A stretch of DNA of 64,000 nucleotides, taken from contig NZ_JAMRYR010000006.1 in assembly GCF_028437565.1 (NCBI RefSeq), positions 1-64,000 of the forward strand, given 5' to 3'. Below the pieces are notes generated by a model. That model was not told the DNA's origin. It did not search any database and worked only from the letters and a program-made list of their open reading frames with translations. Below are positions 16,149 to 26,100 of this stretch, in pieces. How positions within the stretch are numbered: position 1 is the first letter of the stretch; each line of letters starts with the position of its first letter. The stretch is from Actinomyces sp. B33 (GTDB lineage Bacteria > Actinomycetota > Actinomycetes > Actinomycetales > Actinomycetaceae). Both the position numbers and the translations under genes were made by a program.

Positions 16149-17675
16149 ATGATCGTGATGCTCGTTCTGGAGTCCGCCCGGACGGCGCTGGCCGGCGCCG
16201 AATCCTCCACCGGGGGCGGGGCAGTCGTCGATTCCCTCGCCCAGCCGGTGACCCTGGCGTACCTGGCGGCGGCGGGCCTGTTCGTCCTCGCGTGCGCGGG
16301 ACTGTCGAAGCACGAGACTGCGGTGCGGGGCAATATCGCGGGGGCCGCGGGGATGGCGGTGGCCTGCCTGGCTGCCATCGCGATCGCCCTGTCGTCGGAT
16401 CCGGCGCACGGGCCGCTCGTCACGGGTCTGCTGATCGCCTTGGCGATCGGCGTCGGCGGGGTCGTCGGGATCGTGTGGGCGCGGCGCGTCGAGATGACGG
16501 GGATGCCGCAGCTCATCGCGATCTTCAACGGACTGGTCGGGCTGGCCGCGGTGGTGGTGGGGTACAACTCGTACCTGTCGCCGGACGCGTCGTCGGCGGC
16601 GCTGGGCGGGTTCCATTTCGGCGAGGTGTTCCTGTCGACGTTCGTCGGGGGCGTGACGTTCACGGGGTCGCTCGTGGCGGGGATGAAGCTCAACGGGACG
16701 CTCCCGGGACGGCCGATCCTGCTGCCCGGGAGGAACTGGCTGAACCTGGGGGCGCTCGTCGGATCGTTGGCGCTGGGCGCAGTGTTCACCGCCCTCGGCG
16801 ATCATTCGACGTGGGCGTGGGGGTGCCTGGTCGTCATGACGCTCGTCGCCTTGGCGCTGGGGGTCCACCTGGTCGTTGCGATCGGCGGCGGCGACATGCC
16901 GGTCGTCGTGTCGATCATGAATTCGTACTCGGGGTGGGCGTCGGCGTTCACGGGGTTCCTCGTCGATAACGATCTGCTGATCATCACGGGGGCGATCGTC
17001 GGATCGTCGGGCGCGTACCTGTCGTACCTCATGTGCCGGGCGATGAACCGCTCTTTCCTCAATGTCCTCTTGGGGGGCTTCGGCACGGACGCGTCGACTG
17101 CCGCCGCAGCGGGGGGCGGGGAGCAGGGGGAGATCCGCGAGGTCGATGCGACGGGCGTGGCGGAGATGCTGTTGGATGCCAAGCGGGTGGTGATCACCCC
17201 GGGGTACGGGATGGCGGTCGCGCAGGCGCAGTACCCGGTGGCGGCCCTCGTGGAGGACCTGGTCGACCGGGGCGTGGAGGTGACGTTCGGGATCCACCCG
17301 GTGGCGGGGCGCCTGCCGGGGCACATGAACGTCCTGCTGGCGGAGGCGAAGGTGCCCTACGACATCGTCTTGGAGATGGACGAGGTCAACGACGACTTCG
17401 CCGATATCGATGTCGTGCTGGTCATCGGCGCGAACGACACGGTCAATCCGGCCGCGCAGGAACCGGGGTCGCCGATCGCGGGGATGCCGGTGCTGCGCGT
17501 GTGGGAGGCTCGCCAGGTCGTCGTGTTCAAGCGGTCGATGGCGACGGGCTACGCGGGGGTGGGCAACCCCTTGTTCTTCAAGGAGAACACGTCGATGCTG
17601 TTCGGCGACGCGAAGGACACGGTCGAGGCGATCGATCGGGCGGTGGAGACGCTGCGGGCCCGTCCCCCGGCGTGA
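16149..17675 (+). CDS. pntB: NAD(P) transhydrogenase subunit beta
   Basis: A 508-residue PntB with about eight membrane segments forming the proton channel and a C-terminal NADP(H)-binding domain III (from about residue 330). The latter shows [14 protein letters not shown], the [20 protein letters not shown] segment, [10 protein letters not shown] and [16 protein letters not shown] motifs. It is about 45 residues longer than E. coli PntB, mostly at the N-terminus and in the domain II-III linker. The start has a GAGG ribosome site and lies 4 bp after the pntA stop, so the two are cotranscribed. Confidence 0.96.
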   Translation: MIVMLVLESARTALAGAESSTGGGAVVDSLAQPVTLAYLAAAGLFVLACAGLSKHETAVRGNIAGAAGMAVACLAAIAIALSSDPAHGPLVTGLLIALAIGVGGVVGIVWARRVEMTGMPQLIAIFNGLVGLAAVVVGYNSYLSPDASSAALGGFHFGEVFLSTFVGGVTFTGSLVAGMKLNGTLPGRPILLPGRNWLNLGALVGSLALGAVFTALGDHSTWAWGCLVVMTLVALALGVHLVVAIGGGDMPVVVSIMNSYSGWASAFTGFLVDNDLLIITGAIVGSSGAYLSYLMCRAMNRSFLNVLLGGFGTDASTAAAAGGGEQGEIREVDATGVAEMLLDAKRVVITPGYGMAVAQAQYPVAALVEDLVDRGVEVTFGIHPVAGRLPGHMNVLLAEAKVPYDIVLEMDEVNDDFADIDVVLVIGANDTVNPAAQEPGSPIAGMPVLRVWEARQVVVFKRSMATGYAGVGNPLFFKENTSMLFGDAKDTVEAIDRAVETLRARPPA

Positions 17676-18180
17676 TCCGCGCCTTCGGGGCCCGGTGCCG
17701 GGGTGAGCAGCGGCCCTGTTCACCTGCGGCGCGGGCGTGCTCGTCGGGGGAATCCCCGGTCGCGGATGTCGCGCAGCCCGTGCGGGCGGTTCGGAATACG
17801 TTGGGCGCGAGGGGCGCGGTCCTGATGGTGCCGCGGTCGCCCCGGAGGTACTGCTGAGATCCATGCCCCTGATGCTCCTCGGGACCGCCTGGTTCTCGCC
17901 ACCTTCGATCGGGCGCCTGTGGAGGGAAGAGGCCAGCGGCGCCCTGTGGATTCATCGCGTGCGCCTCTCCCCCCGACCCCACGCGCGCAGGCCCGTCGGC
18001 GGCCTTCGGCGGCCCAGATGTCGGCGATCATCCCCGTCCCCACGCGCGCAGGCCCGTCCTCGCCCCCCTCGCCTCCCCTCTCACCGCTGGGAACCAGCGC
18101 GCGCGTTTTCACCGGTCAGAGGGACCGGGCGCAATCCAGGCCCCCGAGTCTCCCGCACGGGCAAGACGACCGCGCGCGTC
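17676..18180. other. Gene-free 505-bp region between pntB and phosphatase
   Basis: No gene is supported. It contains the two-copy 61-bp-spaced repeat at 17971-18058. Both flanking genes end here, so it is a convergent terminal region, but no T-tailed terminator stands out. Confidence 0.6.
17971..18058. repeat. Two-copy repeat C with 61-bp spacing
   Basis: A 27-bp sequence containing CCCCACGCGCGCAGGCCCGT occurs at 17971-17997 and 18032-18058 with a single mismatch (A/T at the sixth base). The offset is exactly 61 bp, and the 34 bases between are unrelated to the flanks. Length and spacing match a minimal type I-E-like CRISPR array (two repeats, one spacer). Confidence 0.7.
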
Positions 18181-18921
18181 TCAGAGGCCGCGCAGATAGG
18201 AGACGATGCGCGGAGTGGTCCGTTCGATGACGGCGAGGGTATCGAGGAAGTCCTCGTGGCCGCCGTACCAGGGATCGGGCAGGTCCATGTCCCCGGGACC
18301 CGACTGGGGGTCGAAATCCCGGAACATGCGGATCCGGCGAGCGGGCCTTCCAGGCGCCCCGGGATCGCGCGACGAGCGCGTTGCAGTCCCGGGGCCGTCG
18401 TCCGAACACCCGACCGGGTCGCCTGCGTCGGCCCCAGCCCTTCCGCGCCCCTGCCCGACCGGCCCGGCCGAGAAGGCGTCGACGCCCGCGGCGACCTCGC
18501 GGCCGGCCCCCGCCGGCGCCTCGTCCGCGATCCCGGCCCTGCGGGCCAGGCGCTGCACGGCGGCGTAGTGCCGTCCGGTCATCGTCAGGATCAGATCCCA
18601 CTGGCCGATTTCCGAGGCGCGGATCTGCCGGGCCCGGTGATCGGGGATCGAGTGCCCGGCCTCGCGCAGGACGCGCGCGGCCCGCGGGTCGATGGGGTTG
18701 CCGTGCTCCTCGTCGGAGACGCCCGCCGAGTCGACGCGGACGCGCCCCGAGAGCCCGGCCGCGGCGATGGCCTCGTCGAGCACCTGGTGGGCCATGGTGG
18801 ATCGGCAGATGTTGCCGGTGCAGACCATGAGGACGCGCAGGGGCGCGGCACCGTCGGGGCCGTGGGTCCCCCGTCCGGCGGCGTCCGCCCTCCCCGCCTG
18901 GTGGGCCGGCGCGCTCAGCAC
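18181..18921 (-). CDS. Low-molecular-weight protein tyrosine phosphatase with insertion
   Basis: A LMW-PTP that removes phosphate from phosphotyrosine. The P-loop CTGNICRS (CX5R) follows LRVLMV near the N-terminus, and the general-acid loop LPDPWYGG lies near the C-terminus, so both catalytic parts are intact. Between them is an extra ~60-residue low-complexity segment (from about GIADEAP to PARRIRMF), making the protein about 246 residues instead of 150-180. The start is uncertain: GTG at 18921 overlaps the nucleosidase stop and leaves about 30 residues before the catalytic core. Cotranscription with the nucleosidase gene is likely. Confidence 0.82.
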   Translation of the reverse strand: MLSAPAHQAGRADAAGRGTHGPDGAAPLRVLMVCTGNICRSTMAHQVLDEAIAAAGLSGRVRVDSAGVSDEEHGNPIDPRAARVLREAGHSIPDHRARQIRASEIGQWDLILTMTGRHYAAVQRLARRAGIADEAPAGAGREVAAGVDAFSAGPVGQGRGRAGADAGDPVGCSDDGPGTATRSSRDPGAPGRPARRIRMFRDFDPQSGPGDMDLPDPWYGGHEDFLDTLAVIERTTPRIVSYLRGL

Positions 18922-19664
18922 AGGTCGAGGTAGGCGCGCACGGCTCGGGCGGAGTGCTCGGCGGCGCGTTCGCCGTCCATGTGGAACGCCTGGTCGGCTC
19001 CGGGTCCGGCGAGGTCGGAGACGGCGCGCAGGCTGATCCAGTCGACGCCGGCCGACCACGCGATCTGCGCCATGGCGCATGTTTCCATGTCGGTGGCGAT
19101 GGCGTCGGGGAAGTCGGCGCGCATGGTGTCGGCGAAGGGGGGCGTGGCGAAGAAGTCGGAGGAGATCACGCGCCCGCGGCGGACGTCGTGGTCGATGCGC
19201 TCGGCGAGGGCGTCGAGGCGGGCGATGGCCGTTTCGGAGGCGGCGTAGTCGACGGGCATCCGGGGGATCTGCCCGCGTTCGTATCCGAAGGCGGTGGCGT
19301 CGGCGGCCCCGTAGATGGTGGAGATTCCTGCGGCGATGTCGCCGACGTTGATGTCTCGGGCCAGGCCGCCGGTGGTTCCGGCGGCGATGACGATGGGGGC
19401 GTCGACGAGGGCGAGGGCGCGGGCCGTGGCTGCGGCGGCGTTGGCCAGGCCGATGCCGGAGGTGACGACGAGGACGGGGTGGCCGTCGAGGTCGCCGTGG
19501 GCGAAGTGCTGCTGGTGGCGGTCGTGGAGGCCGCTGGCGCTGGTGGCGCGTCCGTCGGCGGGGGGCGTGAGGGCGTCGAGGAGGGGGCGCGCTTCCATGT
19601 CCATGGCGCATTGGATGATGGCGTCGACGCGGATGGTTTCGGGCGAGGCGTGGGTGTGGGGCAT
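18915..19664 (-). CDS. 5'-methylthioadenosine/S-adenosylhomocysteine nucleosidase-type phosphorylase
   Basis: A 249-residue PNP/UDP-family nucleosidase. The AIIQCAMDMEARPLLDAL opening contains the catalytic Glu region of MTA/SAH nucleosidases. The G-G-A sequence IAAGTTGGLA follows, then ATDMETCAMAQIAWSAGVDWISLRAVSDLAG has the family Met-Glu ribose-binding pair and the late Asp. The likely reaction is adenine release from MTA or SAH in the methyl cycle. The ATG at 19664 follows TACACT (19671-19676, minus strand) by exactly 6 nt, so translation is probably leaderless. An in-frame extension upstream is low-complexity and rejected. Confidence 0.88.
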   Translation of the reverse strand: MPHTHASPETIRVDAIIQCAMDMEARPLLDALTPPADGRATSASGLHDRHQQHFAHGDLDGHPVLVVTSGIGLANAAAATARALALVDAPIVIAAGTTGGLARDINVGDIAAGISTIYGAADATAFGYERGQIPRMPVDYAASETAIARLDALAERIDHDVRRGRVISSDFFATPPFADTMRADFPDAIATDMETCAMAQIAWSAGVDWISLRAVSDLAGPGADQAFHMDGERAAEHSARAVRAYLDLC

Positions 19665-19670
19665 GGGCCC

Positions 19671-19676
19671 AGTGTA
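19671..19676 (-). promoter_or_regulatory. -10 box of a leaderless promoter
   Basis: TACACT on the minus strand lies 6 nt before the nucleosidase ATG, so RNA would start at or next to the A of the start codon. The same spacing recurs at many genes in this window. Confidence 0.6.
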
Positions 19677-19968
19677 CGTGGTGGGCGGGTGGGGCTCCTG
19701 GGGTCGGGGTCCGGGCGGGGTCGGGGTGGGGCAGGAGCTGGGACGGTCGGGGCGGGGCCGGAGTTGGTCGGGGCAGGGTCGGAGCAAGGCCCGTCGGCAC
19801 CGGTCGGAGCCGGTCGGGCCAGAGCGAGATGGTCGGAGCAGGAGCGAGGTCGGCCGGGGCCCAGGCGAGTGGCGGCGGACGGGGATGCCGCGCGCCGAGG
19901 CCGACAGCGGGCGGAGCGGCCGACAGCGGAAGCGGACGGAGCGGCAGGCTCGGCCCGTGGGGCGCCGG
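19677..19968. other. G-rich low-complexity intergenic DNA
   Basis: The plus strand is built of GGTCGGGGC, GGGTCGG and GGAGC words for nearly 280 bp, with multiple G3 runs that could form G-quadruplexes. No gene is supported. Confidence 0.6.
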
Positions 19969-21237
19969 TCAGTTCTGCTTGTCTCCGTCGGTGCCGGTTC
20001 CGGGGTTGCGGCGTCGGCGGATTCCTCGTCTGCCAGTGCGAGGGGCCGCGTGGCGGGGCGTATGGGCGCGGGCACTCCGACTGCTCTGGGGGAGGGCGGG
20101 CGGCGGGATCAGGAGGCCTGCGTCGGGTCGGGGCGCATCGGCTCGGGTGGCGTCGGGGGCGGGCGGGTCCGTGCGCGGATCGGTCGCGAGGGGGCCTGTC
20201 TGGGTCATGTTCGGCGCGGAGGGAGCAGCGGGATCCGATGACCCGGGGTTTTCAACGCTGCTGGGCGCGGGGAGGGGGCGGGTGGCGGCGGCTTCGAGTA
20301 CCGCGGCGCGGTCGGAGTCGGCCCGGGCTTCATCGCGACGGCGTTTGCGCCCGGCGAGGAACCAGCGGATGGCCAGGACCACGGCGATGAGGACGATGAC
20401 GCCGACGGCGACGAGCACCCAGATCATCCATGTCTGCAGGGGCGCGGGGGTGGCTGCTTCGGTTTCGGCTGCGGCGGCCACGGGGTCGATGGCGACGCGC
20501 TCGCCGGTGATGAGGAGGCGGTGGGAGTTGACGCCGTAGGGGGTGCAGGTGATGAGGGTGACGAGGTCGCGCCCGATGACTTTGTTGAGGGTCTCGGTCT
20601 CGTTGGGGAGGACGACGCGGATGTCGTTGACCTCGTATTTGAGGTAGCGTCCGCTGACTTGCAGGTAGAAGACGTCGCCGATGGTGAGGTCGACGAGGTT
20701 GTCGAAGAGGGTGGCGGTACCCAGTCCGGTGTGGCCGGTGAGGACGGAGTGGGTGGAGGGGCCGCCGATGGGCAGGGCGGTGCCGAAGAGGTGGCCGATG
20801 CCGTGACCGAGGACGTCGTCGGTGGTGCCGTGGTAGATCGGCAGGTCGACGTGGATTTTCGGGATGACGACTTGTCCCATGACGGGGTTGAGGTCGAGCT
20901 GGTGGAGGTACTCCTGGTATTGGGGGGTGTCGGGTCGTTGGGATTCGAGCCAGGGGTCGAGGATGGGGGATTCGGCGAGGGTGGTGTTGTAGTGGTCGGC
21001 GCTGTCGAGTTCGGCGGCGAGGGCGTCGGGGCCGACATTGGTCATTTCGGCGCTGTAGGCGTCGGCGATGCGTTGTTGTTCGGCGTTGTTGTGCTGGGTG
21101 GCGAGGACGGGGTAGAGGAGGACGAGGACGCCGAGGGTGAGCATGATCGGGGGGAGGATCGTCAGGATCCTCCATTTAAGGGGTTGGGGTTTGCGCGCGT
21201 GGGCTGTTGTCGTGGGCGCGGGGGCGGTGGTGCTCAC
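19969..21237 (-). CDS. srtC: Class C sortase with long C-terminal tail
   Basis: A 422-residue pilus-specific sortase that joins pilin subunits through LPXTG threonine and pilin lysine. It has an N-terminal membrane segment (about 25-45), a DPW lid motif (94-96), catalytic His in LTGHTGL (H169), TLITCTPYG (C231) and Arg240 in NSHRLL, and a second membrane segment (about 270-295). The last ~120 residues, past the membrane, are rich in Pro, Ala and Arg and unusual for class C sortases. The GTG start has an AAGG ribosome site. It follows the pilin gene in the same operon, separated by a strong hairpin. Confidence 0.93.
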   Translation of the reverse strand: MSTTAPAPTTTAHARKPQPLKWRILTILPPIMLTLGVLVLLYPVLATQHNNAEQQRIADAYSAEMTNVGPDALAAELDSADHYNTTLAESPILDPWLESQRPDTPQYQEYLHQLDLNPVMGQVVIPKIHVDLPIYHGTTDDVLGHGIGHLFGTALPIGGPSTHSVLTGHTGLGTATLFDNLVDLTIGDVFYLQVSGRYLKYEVNDIRVVLPNETETLNKVIGRDLVTLITCTPYGVNSHRLLITGERVAIDPVAAAAETEAATPAPLQTWMIWVLVAVGVIVLIAVVLAIRWFLAGRKRRRDEARADSDRAAVLEAAATRPLPAPSSVENPGSSDPAAPSAPNMTQTGPLATDPRTDPPAPDATRADAPRPDAGLLIPPPALPQSSRSARAHTPRHAAPRTGRRGIRRRRNPGTGTDGDKQN

Positions 21238-21320
21238 TGGTGGCCTTCGTGGGGTGCGGGGATGCTATCAGCGTAGGCGTTGGGCTGATGGGAGGACGAG
21301 GGAGGGGCACATGGATGTGA

Positions 21321-21352
21321 GGATGCGGGGAGGCCGTGGCCTCCCCGCATCC
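21321..21352. terminator. Perfect 15-bp-stem hairpin between pilin and sortase genes
   Basis: GGATGCGGGGAGGCC, two bases, then its exact reverse complement. On the transcribed (minus) strand no T run follows, so it is more likely an attenuator or RNA-processing/stability hairpin that lowers sortase relative to pilin expression than a full terminator. Confidence 0.75.
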
Positions 21353-21390
21353 ATGATCGATCAGTCAGTCCGATCGGGCGAGTGCCCGGT

Positions 21391-23091
21391 TCAGGCTTCC
21401 TGGTCCTTGCGCCGCTTGTTCGCGTAGGCGATGGCGGCGGAGCCGCCGACGAGCAGGGCGCCTGCGGTGAGGAGGACGCCGACTCCGGCCGCACCGGTCA
21501 GCGGCAGCTTGAAGCCGCCGTTGCTCGGGACGTCCTTGACGGTAGTCATCAAGGTGTACTTGTTGTCGGAAGTGGAGTTGCTCTCGAGGATCTGGAAGGC
21601 GATCGGTCGGGGCTGGAGCTCATAACCCGCGGGGGCTTTGGTCTCCACGAGGCAATAGGCGTCCGGAGTGTCGTCAACCTTGCCGTTCGTCCAGTCGTTG
21701 TTCTTCAAGGCGTCGATGGTGATCGTACCGTCTGCGGCGGTCTTGAAGGTATTGACCTCGGTCTGCGAAGCAGTGCCATCTGCAGCGACCGCAAAGGCGG
21801 TCAACGGATCGCCGACCAACTTGTAATCACCTGTGACGAAGTTCTGGCCGTTAAGGTTGATCGCCGTGTCTTCCTGGGTGGTGCAGCGGTAGACCTGGAA
21901 TTCCGCATCGGCCAGCTTCTTAGTCGAGGTGGTCGAGTCTTCTTTGGTGATTTTCACCTTGCCGTACTTGGATTCGACTTTGTCCGTCGGCGGAGTGTCC
22001 GGCGGCGGGGTGGGGTTCGTCTTGGGATCCCAGTTGTTGCTCGGCTTATTCGGCAGAACGATCGCGATATTGGGAACGACTCCGTCGCCAGCGATCGGCG
22101 AGGTGATGGTCGTCGTCAGCTTCATCGTCACCTTCTGCGAGGTACCGTCGCGACGGGCCTTGAGGATCTTCGCACGACCACTCTCAGTGAACTCGGCCGT
22201 CGCACGCTTGACCATGACGGTGCCGACCCCGTCACCATCTTGGTCGAAGGCGTTGGTGATTTCAGCAAGTGTGTAATCCTGGCCGGCAACAAGGGCAGTG
22301 CTGTCGTCGAGGGTGAGAACGACGGAATTACCCTTGAGGGTCATACGTGAATCATACTCATCGATAATCGCGTAGTAATCGAGAGTCTGGGTGCCCGGAA
22401 GATTGGGGATGTCGGACTTGAGAGTGTAGTCGATATCGTCGCCGACAGTGTAGGCATCTTCATCGTCGACAGTCTTGTCGATTTCGACCTTAGCGTTCTT
22501 AGGGTAGACGATCGGGTCGTAGTTCCACTCGTTGAGGTTCGTCGGGTGTGTCATCGGAACGGTGACGATGAACGGGTCGGAGAGAGTGTAGCCCGAAGGA
22601 GCGGAGACCTCAGTGACAACGTAGGCGCCGAGCGGCAGGTTGGTGAACTTGGCGACGCCAGTGCTGTCGTCACCGGTGGTCCTCTCAATGGCAGCGTCGG
22701 TCCCGTCGGCCTTGGCAGTAGCGACGTTACCCGCGTATCCGGCGAGCTTCTCCCAGCCGGCCTGAGTGGTCAGGTCGACAGTCGTCAGGCGCTCAATCTT
22801 GTACTTGACGCCATCGAGCAGGTTGCCGGTAACGCCCGGGTCAGCAAGGCCGTTACCAGCGGTCGTGCCGTTGGCATCGGTACGGTCATGCTTCTCGATG
22901 GTGAGGGTGCCGCGGGCGTCCTTGTCGAGGTTCACCAGCGCATTGATCTGAACGGCGGCGACTCCGTCACCCGACGGATCTGCGTCGGGAGTATTGTCCG
23001 CGAACGCCGCGACCGGCAGGGCGAAGCCTCCGGCGGCGATGGCGACGGCAGCGAGGAGGCTGACCCCTCTGCGCGTCTTGTGGGTGCTCAT
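21391..23091 (-). CDS. LPXTG major pilin subunit (SpaA/FimA-type fimbrial shaft)
   Basis: A 566-residue secreted pilin. A signal peptide (MSTHKTRRGVSLLAAVAIAA onward, ending AFA-D) is followed by a first Ig-like domain, then the pilin motif WNYDPIVYPK (189-198), whose Lys198 is the expected cross-linking residue. D1-D3 prealbumin-like domains follow, with an E-box-type YCLVETKAPAGYEL near residue 490. The end is LPLTG (529-533), a hydrophobic stretch and a KRRK tail. These are the parts of an Actinomyces FimA/FimP-type shaft protein. An AGGAG ribosome site precedes the ATG. Middle parts have lower GC than the ends. It sits between the giant adhesin and its sortase. Confidence 0.95.
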   Translation of the reverse strand: MSTHKTRRGVSLLAAVAIAAGGFALPVAAFADNTPDADPSGDGVAAVQINALVNLDKDARGTLTIEKHDRTDANGTTAGNGLADPGVTGNLLDGVKYKIERLTTVDLTTQAGWEKLAGYAGNVATAKADGTDAAIERTTGDDSTGVAKFTNLPLGAYVVTEVSAPSGYTLSDPFIVTVPMTHPTNLNEWNYDPIVYPKNAKVEIDKTVDDEDAYTVGDDIDYTLKSDIPNLPGTQTLDYYAIIDEYDSRMTLKGNSVVLTLDDSTALVAGQDYTLAEITNAFDQDGDGVGTVMVKRATAEFTESGRAKILKARRDGTSQKVTMKLTTTITSPIAGDGVVPNIAIVLPNKPSNNWDPKTNPTPPPDTPPTDKVESKYGKVKITKEDSTTSTKKLADAEFQVYRCTTQEDTAINLNGQNFVTGDYKLVGDPLTAFAVAADGTASQTEVNTFKTAADGTITIDALKNNDWTNGKVDDTPDAYCLVETKAPAGYELQPRPIAFQILESNSTSDNKYTLMTTVKDVPSNGGFKLPLTGAAGVGVLLTAGALLVGGSAAIAYANKRRKDQEA

Positions 23092-23172
23092 TCTTGTTTT
23101 TCTCCTGTGTATGGGAACTTGGGAAGTTCGTTTGCGTTGTCTCAGGGGAGTGGTCTCATGGTGAGAGCGTCG

Positions 23173-26100
23173 TCAGTACCTTGCGCGCACCTCCCGACGT
23201 CGTCTCATGGCGATCGTCGAGATCACCATGGCTCCTGCGGTGAGCAGCATCGCCGCCCACGCGTAGGGAGAAATCCCCGCGCCGCCCGACCTCGGCAGTA
23301 CGCCGATCTGCGTGTCCTTGACGGTGATCGAGGCCATCGCCGGAGTATCACCGCCGCTCGCGTTCGTCACGGTGATCGGCGCGAGCCCGTTCTGGGCGGG
23401 GTCGATCAGGGTGATCGTCGTGAGCTTGGCGTCGTCGTCGGTCGTCCCCAGTGCGAAGTGGACGGGGCGCGGCATGAGGTTGTGACCGGCGGGGGCCTTC
23501 GTCTCGACCAGCCAGTACTCCTTGCCGAGTTCGAGGGTGGCGGTCGTGAACTCCGTCAGGGAGCCGTCGCCGTCCTGCGTGAACGCCTGGATCGGCGCGC
23601 GCCCGTCGAATTCGGCGGCCTGGGGGTTCGCGTCGTAGATCGCGAACTCGGCGCCCGACAGCGGGTAGGACCCGTCAGGGTTGGGCTCGCCGCCGTTCGG
23701 CTGGGTCCCGGTCTTCTTGACGAGGATCGTCCGAGGCCCAACGGGCGCGCAGTCGACGTTGTTATCGGTCCCGTCGGTGTCCCGTGCGGCATCCGCGGCG
23801 ACCGCGTTGAACAGGCCCGACCCGGCGGTCTTCTTCCCGTCGGGGGTCGTCTCGCAGGCGAGTTTGGCCCCGTCGTACCCATTGACGGTGGTGTTCAGGG
23901 TGACGTTGAAGGAGATGAAGAACTCCTTCGACTGCCCGGGTTCGACGATGACGCCGTCGGTGAGCGTGTAGGCGCCGTTGACGGCGGACGCCTCGCTTGC
24001 GGTGGCGAGCCCTTCCTCGGTGTCGGCGATCTTGGCGGAGTTGATGGTCAGGCCCGTCGCGAATCCGGGGGTGTCCGTGAGGACGCCGGTGGATTGGGCG
24101 AGATTGCCCTCGTTCGTCGCGGTGATCTTGAAGACGACGTCGAAGGTCGGGGCGCCGGAGGTTCCGCCGTTGGAGTGGACTTCCTTCTTGACCTTGAGGT
24201 CGGGCGTGAGGTTCTGGCAGGCGTCGTCCTTGGACGAGGTCTTCCCGTTCTTCTCCAGGGAGGCGAGGTTGTAGAGGCCCCGCGGGGTGGTGCCGTCGGC
24301 CCGGGTGGAGCCGCACACGTACTCCTCCTCGGAGAACGCGGGGGAGGTGCTGGACGAATCGACCGTGAAGGTCACGGTCACGGTGAACACCCTCGTGCCG
24401 CCTCCGGTGACGACGCCGTCGGCGCCTCGCGTCCCCCCGGCGAGCGGAGGCTCTGAGCCCGCCCGGGCGAGAGTCCACTTGCCGGGCTTGCCGCCGGCGA
24501 TGTCGAGGGTCACGGGGTCTGCGGCTGTTCCGTCGGCCTGTTTCTCGGAGTACGTCGCACCGGTGACGGTGGCCGTTTCGGGGAAGGTGATCTGGTCGGT
24601 CAGGTCCTCGAAGATCTTCGAGGTCGTCGTCGACGTGTTCTCGACGGTGACGGTGTAGGTCGCCGTGTAGGTGTCGCCATTGCGGACCGCCGTGCCGTCG
24701 CCGGCGTTGTCCTTCGTCACCGTGAAGGTCGGGGACTCGGGGATGCCGCCGCAGTCCTCGGACGAGCGGGTCTGCTTGTTCGAGGTGACATCGGCCTGGT
24801 TGTGAATGGTCGTCACCGTGTCGCCGGGGGTGATGGCCTGGCAGGCGTCGGCCTCGGGCGTGACGACGGCGGTACCGTTCGCATTCGCGGTGATGTTGAG
24901 GGTCACCGTGTAGGTGTGCGTCCCGTTTTCCCCGTCCTTGGGGCCGAGGAGGGTGCGCGGGTCCGTGTACTCCTTTTGCTCGCCGTTCTCGACGTAGACG
25001 TAGGTGTCCTCCGTTCCCTGCTTGAGGACGGCTCCGTCGGGCAGAACGATGTCGGGGACGACAGTGACGGGCGATCCGGAGGCGAGCCCCTGGCCGGACA
25101 CGTCGATCGGTCGCCCACTGGGGCCTGTCACCGTCATCGAGGTGATGGTGTGACCGGTGGGGACGGAAGGCGTGTCCTTGAGGGCGTAACGCAGGGAGGC
25201 CTTCGTCGACGGATTCTCGACGGTGATCGTGTACCGCACGTCCCACGTCCCGTCCCAGGCGCCGTCGTCGCCGAGGTGCTGGGTCGTTTCATTGAATGTC
25301 TTGTTGACCTGCGCGATCGGGTCGACGGTGTTGATGACATCAACGGTGCCAGTCGTTCCAGGCAGAGTGAAGACCAAGTGGTTCGATGTCGGAGTATCTT
25401 CACCATCTTTTTCGACAATGACGTCTCCGGCTCGGTACACGATCTGCGAATTCCACTGGAACTTGTCGGTGTCGAGAAGGTTGATGGGCGCATCGGGGGC
25501 GCTGCCGGGAATAACCTCCTGGACGAGGCATCGTGAGCCGAGGGGAATATTGTCGATTCTTTGGGCTTCTCCTCCGGCGATGACGAAGACGTAACCGATG
25601 ATCGGCTGATCATTGCCGGCCTGACAGGTATAGGCGACCTTGTAGTGGCCGTTCGGGTCGACGCCATCTGTCGCCCCTTGGATCGGATCCTTGGCCAGGT
25701 AGAGGGAGCCATAATGACGCTCGGCATCGTTCGTGATGCTCAGAGCAGCATTCGACGCGGGCGAGGCGACTCGAGACGCGCCCGAGATCTTGGCGCCGTG
25801 AGCGTCGACGGCTTCATTAGCCGTCGCTTCGACAGGGACGCCATCCATGCTCGTCGCCCACCGGTAGGAGACGTCTCCTTGGGTGGGGTTATCCGGACGG
25901 GATTCCTCTGTAGCGGTACACACCGAGCCGACGAGGATGCTTCCATCCCTCCGTCCATCGAGGTTGTAGTCCTCATCGGAGATGACGGTTGCGGCTCCGG
26001 AGCCAGAGCGCGACCATGTGCCGGTCTGGATGATCGGATCACCGGTGACGGGGGTGTACACGCATTTCCATGTCCCGCCGTAGCGGTTGGCCTCAGTCGT

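Noticed and set aside
14576-16789. 737-codon minus-strand frame over pntAB
   Set aside because: Shadow of pntA and pntB; low-complexity Gly/Asp/Arg translation and no domain.
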